Below are positions 17,277-23,522 of a stretch of DNA of 34,665 nt, one piece after another. Each line of letters starts with the position of its first letter. Within the stretch, counting starts at the first letter, position 1. Both the position numbers and the translations under genes were made by a program. This DNA is from Rhodanobacter sp. (GTDB lineage Bacteria; Pseudomonadota; Gammaproteobacteria; Xanthomonadales; Rhodanobacteraceae). Under the pieces are notes generated by a model. It was given only the letters and a program-made list of their open reading frames with translations. It made no database searches and was not told where the DNA came from. The stretch covers positions 1 to 34,665 of the forward strand of contig SCRF01000119.1 in assembly GCA_004322005.1 (NCBI GenBank). Reading direction: 5' to 3'.

Positions 17277-17404
17277 ATATCCTCCTACGTGACAGTGACC
17301 GACCTGATCGAGGCACTGCAGCGAACCGGCTGGACCGTGGCACCGGCACAGGTGGTGCAGCTGCCGACCATATGTTGCGGTGGCTGCGCCGGCTGAAGTG
17401 GATC
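17277..17404 (+). pseudogene. Duplicated 3' fragment of the HMA-like gene
   Basis: These 128 bases match 10008-10135 at all but seven positions. They encode the last helix and the C-terminal CCGGCAG of the HMA-like protein in the same frame, ending at the same TGA, but the first half of the gene is missing and no good start is joined to it. All six altered codons change the amino acid. The fragment lies in a stretch with no other clear gene, between the GGDEF-EAL gene and the coiled protein at 17492. Confidence 0.7.
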
Positions 17405-17491
17405 TTGGCCGCTACTCTGCGGACCGAGGTCCATGCGGACTGACATTGCGGCCGCACGTCGCAGACTATCCGTAGATTCGGGCAGCGGACC

Positions 17492-17758
17492 TCAAACTAA
17501 CGGGCCCGGTGGGTTGTTCCCGGTCTCCGCCGCCTTCTGTGCGAGTTCCTTGATCTTGAGCACGCGCAACTGTTCAGACTTTTTGAGCCCCTCGCGAGCC
17601 TCTTTGATCACTTCGTGGGCCAGATTCTGGCTGGTGTGATGCCGCTTCGCGTCGATGGCGGCATCCAGCCGCTGCTGGGCTGCCTTGATCGCTTTATCGA
17701 CCCGGTAGAGGGGACCGTGCGGGTTCGTGGTCAGGGGTGGCTCGTAGCTTTTCGTCAT
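17492..17758 (-). CDS. Small charged helical protein of unknown function
   Basis: The 88-residue product is almost entirely helical and Lys/Glu/Ala-rich (VDKAIKAAQQRLDAAIDAKRHHTSQNLAHEVIKEAREGLKKSEQ, written here as the central region in part: KAIKAAQQRLD, NLAHEVIKEAREGLKKSEQ), suggesting a coiled coil. It has no signal peptide. I do not recognise a family. The DNA just upstream of its start is repeated at 33232-33315 without the gene. Confidence 0.55.
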   Translation of the reverse strand: MTKSYEPPLTTNPHGPLYRVDKAIKAAQQRLDAAIDAKRHHTSQNLAHEVIKEAREGLKKSEQLRVLKIKELAQKAAETGNNPPGPLV

Positions 17759-17838
17759 GGTGTTTCTTCGTGATCAGGACGGCACGATAACCCGGTAGAC
17801 CCCGCTCCGCACGCGCATCGTCGTTGCCGGCCCGGACC
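17756..17838 (-). repeat. Gene-leader repeat, copy A
   Basis: About 80 bases directly upstream of, and including, the start codon of the 17492-17758 gene recur at 33232-33315 with roughly 85 percent identity by eye. Shared blocks include TGTTTCTTCGTGATCAG and CCGCTCCGCAC. This copy leads into the charged helical protein; copy B does not. Confidence 0.75.
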
Positions 17839-17860
17839 GGACCGGACCGGACCGGACCGG
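17832..17860. repeat. Pentanucleotide tandem repeat (CCGGA)
   Basis: Five complete CCGGA units and four bases of a sixth lie head to tail between the coiled-protein gene and the end of the flavoprotein gene. Copy B of the leader repeat near 33300 lacks this expansion, so it arose after or apart from the duplication. Confidence 0.9.
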
Positions 17861-17933
17861 GAACCGGCGCAGCTTCGCTTCCCCGGCGGAATCAACTGAA
17901 CCCGGCCTCGTTCTTCGTCGCGCCCGGCTGGAC

Positions 17934-19556
17934 TCAGCGGCCGCGATCGACGAATTCCCAGACCTTCGATATCACCACCGATCCCTCGCCGACGGCCGAA
18001 GCCACGCGCTTTACCGATCCGCTGCGCACGTCGCCCACCGCGAAAATGCCCGGCCGCGAGGCGGCGAAGGGCGAGCTCGCGCCCACTGCCGCGCCGGTGA
18101 GCACGAAGCCCTTGTCGTCCAGCTCGACCAGATCCGTCAGCCAGCCGGTATTCGGCGCGGCACCGACCATGATGAACAGCGCCCGGGTCGGCACCGTTTC
18201 TTCGCTGCCGCCCGCGGTGCTGCGGATCGTCACGGCCTCCAGGTGGTCGCTGCCGTGCAGCGCGCTGACTTCGGCACCATATTCGATCGTGATCGTCGGC
18301 TCCGCTTCGAGCCGGCTCGACAGGTAGCTCGACATCGACGCCGCCAGCGACCGACCGCGCACCAGCAGGCGCACCCGGCTCGCCGTTCGGCTGAGGAACA
18401 TCGCCGCCTGACCGGCGGAATTGCCGCCGCCAATGATGATCGCCTCCGTCCCCTTGCTGTAGCGGGCCTCGATTTCGGTCGCGGCGTAATAGACGCCGGC
18501 ACCCTCGAACTCGACCAGCCGCTCGATCGGCAGGCGGCGATATTGCACGCCGGTCGCTACCACCACCGTCCTGGTCCGGATGCGCTTGCCGTTGTCGAAG
18601 ATCGCGCAGAAGCTGCCGTCCTGCAGCGCCTCCAGCCGCGCGACCCGGCGCGGCATGGCGAAGCGCGTGCCGAACTTCATCGCCTGGATTTGGCCGCGCC
18701 ACACCAGGTCGGCACCGGAAATGCCGGTCGGAAAACCCATGTAGTTTTCGATCCGGCTCGACGCACCCGCCTGGCCGCCGATCGCGATGTCCTCGGTCAC
18801 CAGCGCGCAAAGCCCCTCGGCACCCGCGTAGACCCCGGCCGCCACGCCCGCCGGACCGCCGCCGACGATCAGGACGTCGAAATCCTCGTCATCGACCAGA
18901 TCCAGGTTGAGCCCGAGCAGACGCGCGACCTTGTCCGGCGTGGGATCGACGACGATCGTGTCGCGGCCGAAAATGACCGCGGGACGACCAGGCGCAAGCG
19001 CACACGTTGCGGCCACGGCATTTGCCTCGGCGCTGCCAAGCTCGAACGAGCTGTAGGGAATGCGATTGCGATTGGCGAATTCGGCGATGCAACGGACATC
19101 GCGGTCGAGCTCCTCGCCGATCAGGACCAGGGCACTGTCGCGTTGCTCGATCTGCCGGCGGCGGCGCGCGGAGAAAACGGTGATGATGATGTCCGACATC
19201 TCGGGAATCCGGGACATCAGCGTCAGCATCGTGGCACGCGGCACCTCGATCACGGACGTATCCCGCACGGCGCGCAGCGGCATGGAGAAGGTGCCGCCGT
19301 TGAGGAACGATATCTCGCCCATGAACTGGGTCGGCCCCAGCGTCGACGGCAGATGACGCTCATCGGTGTAGGCGTTGACGACCTCGATTTCGCCATCGAG
19401 GACATAGACGAAGCGATCGGCCAGTTGTCCCGGGCGCGCGAGATAGGTGCCGGCGGCGTAGACTACCTCCGTACCTGCCTCACGCAACGCGGCAACGTGC
19501 GCAGGGGCCAGCGGGGTACGCTGCATGACTCGCAAATCGTCGCCGATCGATTCCAT
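17934..19556 (-). CDS. cNMP-binding domain fused to thioredoxin-reductase-like flavoprotein
   Basis: The 540-residue protein starts best at 19556 (GGCGGA upstream). Domains in order: a cyclic-nucleotide-binding fold (about 10-125, FVYVLDGEIEVV and FMGEISFLNGG), a thioredoxin/glutaredoxin-like linker (about 140-215), then a two-Rossmann flavoprotein with FAD motif VLIVGGGPAGVAAG and NAD(P) motif AIIIGGGNSAGQAA, and a final FAVGDVRSGSVKRVASAVGEG. The redox CxxC of true thioredoxin reductases is replaced by YYAATEIE, so the enzyme cannot use the standard disulfide relay. It may reduce another partner in response to a nucleotide signal. It is monocistronic. Confidence 0.85.
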   Translation of the reverse strand: MESIGDDLRVMQRTPLAPAHVAALREAGTEVVYAAGTYLARPGQLADRFVYVLDGEIEVVNAYTDERHLPSTLGPTQFMGEISFLNGGTFSMPLRAVRDTSVIEVPRATMLTLMSRIPEMSDIIITVFSARRRRQIEQRDSALVLIGEELDRDVRCIAEFANRNRIPYSSFELGSAEANAVAATCALAPGRPAVIFGRDTIVVDPTPDKVARLLGLNLDLVDDEDFDVLIVGGGPAGVAAGVYAGAEGLCALVTEDIAIGGQAGASSRIENYMGFPTGISGADLVWRGQIQAMKFGTRFAMPRRVARLEALQDGSFCAIFDNGKRIRTRTVVVATGVQYRRLPIERLVEFEGAGVYYAATEIEARYSKGTEAIIIGGGNSAGQAAMFLSRTASRVRLLVRGRSLAASMSSYLSSRLEAEPTITIEYGAEVSALHGSDHLEAVTIRSTAGGSEETVPTRALFIMVGAAPNTGWLTDLVELDDKGFVLTGAAVGASSPFAASRPGIFAVGDVRSGSVKRVASAVGEGSVVISKVWEFVDRGR

Positions 19557-20090
19557 GGGATTCCGCCTTTGCGATGCGTTCCAGCACGTCGCCAACCGAA
19601 TGGACGGCTCCCGGGGAAATCACATGGGGGCGATCATAACGCTGCCAATGGGGATGACGCTCGGCAGCTTCTGGCCCTTGATCAGGCTTCGCTGAAAAGG
19701 GCGCGCCACGATGGCCCGCTGCTCTGCCCAGGGCCACTGTGCGGCGGTGAGTCAGGGTCGACAGGCCGCGCCAGTAAATGAACCTTACCCCTTTTTTGTA
19801 CGATGACGGCTCGCTAGCACCGGCGGGCTGGCAGCACAAAACAGGATCGCCACCACTCCAACGATTGCAGGCGACAGAGGGACTACTTGGCAGTAGGCCT
19901 GCGTCCATGAAGTCCTCATATTCTGTGACACATATCACAGACCGCGACGTGTAAGCATGCCATTTCACAGACAGTCATAAAGGGGCAATTCGAAACAACC
20001 ACTGGACGGGCCGAAAATCCGATCCATTGCGTGACGCCAAATCCTTGTACCGCCCCACCCGGGAGGCATCCGCAGACATGGAGTTCAGCT
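19557..20090. other. Regulatory intergenic region upstream of the lasso locus
   Basis: Over 500 bases between divergent genes hold a perfect CRP/Clp-type site at 19924-19939 and AT-richer DNA around 19915-19985. Long minus-strand open frames here have no ribosome-binding site and are treated as spurious. Drop in GC content begins near here. Confidence 0.5.
19924..19939. promoter_or_regulatory. CRP/Clp-type binding site
   Basis: The palindrome TGTGACACATATCACA fits the CRP consensus TGTGA-N6-TCACA exactly. It lies 152 bases before the GntR gene and about 370 bases from the flavoprotein start. In Xanthomonadales the CRP homologue Clp uses such sites. It probably controls the GntR regulator of the lasso locus, though either flanking gene could be the target. 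Confidence 0.7.
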
Positions 20091-20720
20091 ATGGATGCGA
20101 TCCACTCCAAGAGTGCATTCGTGTACCGGCAGGTCAAACGCGCCCTGCGATCAGGACGCTACGCGCCTGGTCAGCGGATCGATCCGGCCACACTCGCCGC
20201 AGAGTTCAACACCAGCCCTACGCCGGTTCGATTCGCGCTATATCGCCTGGTCGGCGAGTCCCTGCTCGTCGATCATGCCCGCGACGGACTGCACGTCCCT
20301 TTGCTCACCGAGGTTGCCCTGCGCGACCTCTATGACTGGATGGAGCGGCTGTTGCTGATCGCATGCGATATCGGCGCAATGCCGGCAGCCCGAAAGACCG
20401 AGCAGTTGGAGCTCACCTCGGCTGACGACGATCTGGTCACGCTGACGTGGCAGCTGTTCGACGCGATCGCCCTGGCGACAGCCCGCGGAAACTTGCACCA
20501 TGCCGTGAAGCAGGCCAACGACCGGCTGGCGCCGATACGCCGGGCCGCGCAAGGATTGCTCGAGCACAGGTTCGAAGAGCTTTCGGAATTGAACCGGCAC
20601 TGGCAGGCCCGCGACATGCCGGCCCTGAAGTCCGCACTGCACGACTATCACGAATGCCGGAAGCAACTCGTGCCGTGCATCGTGGCCTTGCTGAGCGAGC
20701 GCAGCGATCGCCTCCACTAG
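20091..20720 (+). CDS. GntR-family regulator of the lasso locus
   Basis: The 209-residue protein starts at the ATG at 20091 with GGAG seven bases upstream. Residues about 10-68 form a GntR winged helix (YRQVKRALRSGRYAPGQRID, LAAEFNTSPTPVRFALYRL, LLVDHARDGLHVP). The C-terminal part is helical and FCD-like but short, and its ligand-binding His/Asp residues are not obvious. It lies 169 bases upstream of the lasso precursor on the same strand. GntR-type regulators are known from some proteobacterial lasso clusters with isopeptidases. It most likely controls the precursor operon, possibly through the inverted repeat at 20851. Confidence 0.85.
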   Translation: MDAIHSKSAFVYRQVKRALRSGRYAPGQRIDPATLAAEFNTSPTPVRFALYRLVGESLLVDHARDGLHVPLLTEVALRDLYDWMERLLLIACDIGAMPAARKTEQLELTSADDDLVTLTWQLFDAIALATARGNLHHAVKQANDRLAPIRRAAQGLLEHRFEELSELNRHWQARDMPALKSALHDYHECRKQLVPCIVALLSERSDRLH

Positions 20721-20815
20721 TCCGCGTCAGCCGAAGGAACATCGGCGCCGAGCCCGGCCATGACGGATGTCTATCACGCTCCGGAACAATCACCGGATAA
20801 CAACGAAATAATCAT

Positions 20816-20845
20816 TTGAAAATCAAAATTTCCGACTCCTACGCT
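20816..20845 (+). promoter_or_regulatory. Predicted promoter of the lasso peptide operon
   Basis: TTGAAA at 20816-20821 and TACGCT at 20840-20845 have an 18-base spacer. The -35 box fits five of six positions, the -10 box three. The surrounding DNA is unusually AT-rich for this genome. Transcription would start near 20852, inside the inverted repeat. Confidence 0.45.
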
Positions 20846-20850
20846 GCTCG

Positions 20851-20871
20851 CGTCATGGGACTGCCATGACG
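20851..20871. promoter_or_regulatory. Inverted repeat, candidate operator of the lasso operon
   Basis: CGTCATGG and CCATGACG are perfect eight-base arms around GACTG. The repeat lies at the predicted transcription start and before the ribosome-binding site AAGGAG of the precursor. It is the best candidate for the GntR regulator's operator; it could also act as a 5' hairpin in the mRNA. Confidence 0.45.
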
Positions 20872-20889
20872 TGAGCGAAGGAGATTGAG

Positions 20890-21036
20890 ATGAACACGAA
20901 CGAAAGCATCCGCAACGACACGTCGGAAGACGTCATCGTGCTCGGCGTTGCCAGTGTCGAGACCAAGGGAGGCGCTGGCAATAACGAACTTCCTGGGATC
21001 GGCACTCCGCTGATTCCCGGTATTTCCGAGGAGTAA
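20890..21036 (+). CDS. Lasso peptide precursor (A), 48 residues
   Basis: The leader of 26 residues begins MNTNESIRND and ends with VIVLGVASVETK, which matches the astexin-type proteobacterial leader pattern (LIVLGxASxET then a basic residue) with the essential Thr at position -2. The predicted core is 22 residues: ring GGAGNNE, closed between Gly1 and the side chain of Glu7, then tail LPGIGTPLIPGISEE. A Gly-Gly start and Glu7 are the signature of xanthomonins, which have seven-residue rings and small plug residues; this core also has no aromatic residue. GGAG lies about eight bases before the ATG. The gene heads A-B-C, separated from B by a hairpin. Core boundaries and ring closure are inferred, not seen. 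Confidence 0.9.
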   Translation: MNTNESIRNDTSEDVIVLGVASVETKGGAGNNELPGIGTPLIPGISEE

Positions 21037-21044
21037 TCACTCCA

Positions 21045-21072
21045 GGGCACGCACCACAGTGCGTGCCCTTTT
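21045..21072 (+). terminator. Hairpin between precursor and B gene (attenuator)
   Basis: GGGCACGCAC pairs perfectly with GTGCGTGCCC around the loop CACA and is followed by four T. It lies nine bases after the precursor stop and 15 bases before the B start. A partial terminator here would yield much precursor mRNA and little enzyme mRNA. Similar hairpins after the precursor gene are known in proteobacterial lasso clusters. Confidence 0.8.
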
Positions 21073-21087
21073 CGGGGAGAACGGACG

Positions 21088-21774
21088 ATGCACTATCGAC
21101 TCAGAGAGAACCTTTCGTGCTGTGACGTCGACGGTCACATGATCTTTCTCGACGTAGCGCAAGATCGGTACTTCAGGCTGACCGGCCCTCTCGAGAAAGC
21201 CATGCGGCACTTCCGCGCGCATGAAAGCGTACCTTCCCCACTTTTGGATCGTCTCGCGACCGCGCGAATACTGGTTGAGGCATCGGACCTAGAAACGAAT
21301 GCCGCGATAGCCAATATCCAACGCCCATCCTGCAGTGCAATCGAACAGACCTTCGCGATTGAGAATCGCCGACTCAGCTCAGCCGTCGCCTTTGAAGTCA
21401 TGACGATCGTTTTCTCGATCCGTCACCAACTGAAAAGCTGCACGTTCAAAACGATTCTAGATAGAGCCAGCGCATACCGCGGTAGAAAGGTAGAAGCGCA
21501 CGAGATCGCCATGCCAACCCCTCGTATGCACAGTCTGCTCGTGGCAAGCAGGCAATTCGCTCGTGCTCGCCGCTATGTGCCTATCGAGCCGGTCTGCTTT
21601 CTGGATTCCCTGTCCTTGCTCCGGTTCCTTTCACGGCGAAGACTGCCGGCAAACATCGTTTTCGGGGTGACGCCAGAGCCTTTCGCTGCACATTGCTGGG
21701 TACAAACCGGTGACATGGTTTTGAATGAAACGCTCTCCGAGGTCCATGCACATACTCCCATCAGGATTGTCTAA
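21088..21774 (+). CDS. Lasso peptide B protein: RRE plus leader peptidase
   Basis: The 228-residue protein unites both B functions, as usual in proteobacteria. Residues about 1-85 form a PqqD-like RiPP recognition element (FLDVAQDRYFRLTG, then a helix and RILVEA), which should bind the leader. Residues about 95-225 form a transglutaminase-like cysteine peptidase: Cys170 in EPVCFLDSLSLLRFL and His202 in AAHCWVQ fit the catalytic pair. The acid position, normally Asp in VLND, is Glu214 here (VLNE). It cuts after the leader Lys26. Ribosome-binding site GGGGAG is eight bases upstream. Its stop overlaps the start of C in TAATG. GC content is lower than in neighbouring core genes. Confidence 0.9.
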   Translation: MHYRLRENLSCCDVDGHMIFLDVAQDRYFRLTGPLEKAMRHFRAHESVPSPLLDRLATARILVEASDLETNAAIANIQRPSCSAIEQTFAIENRRLSSAVAFEVMTIVFSIRHQLKSCTFKTILDRASAYRGRKVEAHEIAMPTPRMHSLLVASRQFARARRYVPIEPVCFLDSLSLLRFLSRRRLPANIVFGVTPEPFAAHCWVQTGDMVLNETLSEVHAHTPIRIV

Positions 21775-23522
21775 TGAATTGCCGCTATATCATCCTGCTT
21801 GGCGAAAAACTGAACCAGAGCGCCGACTACACACTACAGCTGGAAAGGTTCCTGCGCGCCGAGGGAATGATTTGCAAGCTTGAATCAGCCTCGGCCAGGG
21901 TCTTTGCTTCCGCCAACGCCCCCACCCTTGCCATACCCGGACACGGCGTACTCATTGGCCAAATTTTCACCAAGGACGGCCAACCCATCTTGCAACGCCT
22001 GGATATCGATGGTTCTGCACACGAACTCACCAGTCGTCTGTTGCAGCACATCTGGGGCGACTATCTCGCCGTGCTTGTCGACCGCGGCGGTAGCGCGACG
22101 ATCACCTTGCTACGCGATCCCTCAGGCGCTGTGCCATGCGTCTATTCGCTAGTTGATGGTGAAGGTTTTATCACTTCGGACATTGGCCTTGCAGTCGATC
22201 TGGGACTCTATCGCAAGGAGGTGGACTGGCAAGCTATCGCACACTGTCTCAGCTTCCCCTTTCTAAAGACGGCGCGTACAGCATTGAAGTATGTCAGCGA
22301 ATTGCTTCCCGGAAGCATGCTGACCTGTCAAGGAAGGGGGGCTTCAATTCGTTCCGCGTGGTCGCCGTGGCGCTTTGTGGAAGAAGATGTCAGGCACAAG
22401 GATCCTCGGGTGGCAGCCGGGGATATCCGAGCCGCTGTATCCAACGTGGTCAGGGCTTTATCCACGGGTGACGATAGGTTTTTGGTCGAACTGTCGGGTG
22501 GGCTGGACTCGTCCATCGTCGCCATGTGCCTACGCGACGCTTCGCTGCGTGCTGCTTTTTGCACGATGGTCATGCCCGTGTCCGGCACGGACGAGCGGCC
22601 ATACGCCCGATTGGTGACGGAGGCATTGGGGCAGGAACTGTTCCCGGTGGAGGTGGGGTTCGACAATGACCGTCTGGAATTTTCCATACCGCGGTCGTCC
22701 GTCGTTCCTGTGATCGGGAGTCCGCAGAACGCCACCAACGAAGCTTGGGAGGAAGCAGGCATCAAGCATGGCGTGGACAGCTTCTTCTCGGGAGGCGGGG
22801 GCGACACCATCTTCTGCTACCTGAAGACCGCCGCCCCCGCCGCCGACGCATTCAGCGAGCGCGGCGCCATGGCAGGCATCGCCGCCATCGAAAACCTCGC
22901 TGCCCTTCACCGATGCACAGTCTTCAAGGCCGGCCGATTAACTCTCAAGAAAATGCTGCGTCGGCCACGTGCAGCCTGGAAAGAAGACCGCACATGGCTC
23001 AATCCAGCTTACGCGAGCACGGTGCCCGAGCATCATCCCTGGATGGACGCGCCCTCAGGCGCATTGCCCGGCGATCGCGAGAAAATTCATGACCTGATCG
23101 GAACTCAACTGTTTAGGGAAACTGCACTTCGCGGGGCGAAGCACTCCACGCACTTTCCGTTGCTGTCCCAACCCGTCATGGAAGCATGCCTCAAAGTCCC
23201 AACCTGGATGTGGATCGCTGACGGCCAAAACCGTGCCGTCGCCCGCCAAGCCTTTGCCGATCGCCTGCCACAAGGCATTCTCGATCGACGCAGCAAAGGC
23301 TCGTATGTGGGCTACATGGCCACCGTCTATATGCGCAACAAGCTGAAGATGCATGAGTTCCTGGAAGAAGGGCAATTGTGTGCGCACGACCTGCTCGACC
23401 ACTCCGCCTTGGCGGCCTTCTTCGCCAAGGATCTTGCGCCTCGGGACCTTTCGTTTCTTCGCGTTTTCGATATGTGTGCAGCCGAGAACTGGGTACGTCA
23501 ACAAGGTCACGATCCATCGTGA
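21774..23522 (+). CDS. Lasso peptide cyclase C (asparagine-synthetase-like)
   Basis: The 582-residue enzyme has an N-terminal glutaminase-like domain without the catalytic Cys2 of true asparagine synthetases (MNCRYII), and a C-terminal ATP-pyrophosphatase domain with the P-loop SGGLDSS at residues 241-247, SFFSGGGGDTIFCYL and the late motif DRRSKGSYVGY. Members adenylate the side-chain carboxylate of the ring residue and join it to the freed Gly1 amine; here the acceptor should be Glu7. Length fits the family (about 550-620). It overlaps B by one base, implying translational coupling, and overlaps the convergent isopeptidase gene by 16 bases. Confidence 0.92.
   Translation: MNCRYIILLGEKLNQSADYTLQLERFLRAEGMICKLESASARVFASANAPTLAIPGHGVLIGQIFTKDGQPILQRLDIDGSAHELTSRLLQHIWGDYLAVLVDRGGSATITLLRDPSGAVPCVYSLVDGEGFITSDIGLAVDLGLYRKEVDWQAIAHCLSFPFLKTARTALKYVSELLPGSMLTCQGRGASIRSAWSPWRFVEEDVRHKDPRVAAGDIRAAVSNVVRALSTGDDRFLVELSGGLDSSIVAMCLRDASLRAAFCTMVMPVSGTDERPYARLVTEALGQELFPVEVGFDNDRLEFSIPRSSVVPVIGSPQNATNEAWEEAGIKHGVDSFFSGGGGDTIFCYLKTAAPAADAFSERGAMAGIAAIENLAALHRCTVFKAGRLTLKKMLRRPRAAWKEDRTWLNPAYASTVPEHHPWMDAPSGALPGDREKIHDLIGTQLFRETALRGAKHSTHFPLLSQPVMEACLKVPTWMWIADGQNRAVARQAFADRLPQGILDRRSKGSYVGYMATVYMRNKLKMHEFLEEGQLCAHDLLDHSALAAFFAKDLAPRDLSFLRVFDMCAAENWVRQQGHDPS

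Noticed and set aside
18243..19781. Plus-strand open frame of 512 codons opposite the flavoprotein gene
   Set aside because: The minus strand carries clear Rossmann and cNMP motifs; the other frame has none.
19480..19968. Minus-strand open frame between flavoprotein and GntR genes
   Set aside because: It overlaps the flavoprotein start, has no ribosome-binding site, and spans the CRP-type site.
20971..21033. Alternative core starting at the second Gly
   Set aside because: It would put Glu at position 6, smaller than any ring I know, and would move the leader Thr from position -2 to -3.
21028..21033. Final Glu-Glu of the precursor as ring-closing residues
   Set aside because: They stand at positions 21 and 22, far outside the 7-9 range of known rings.
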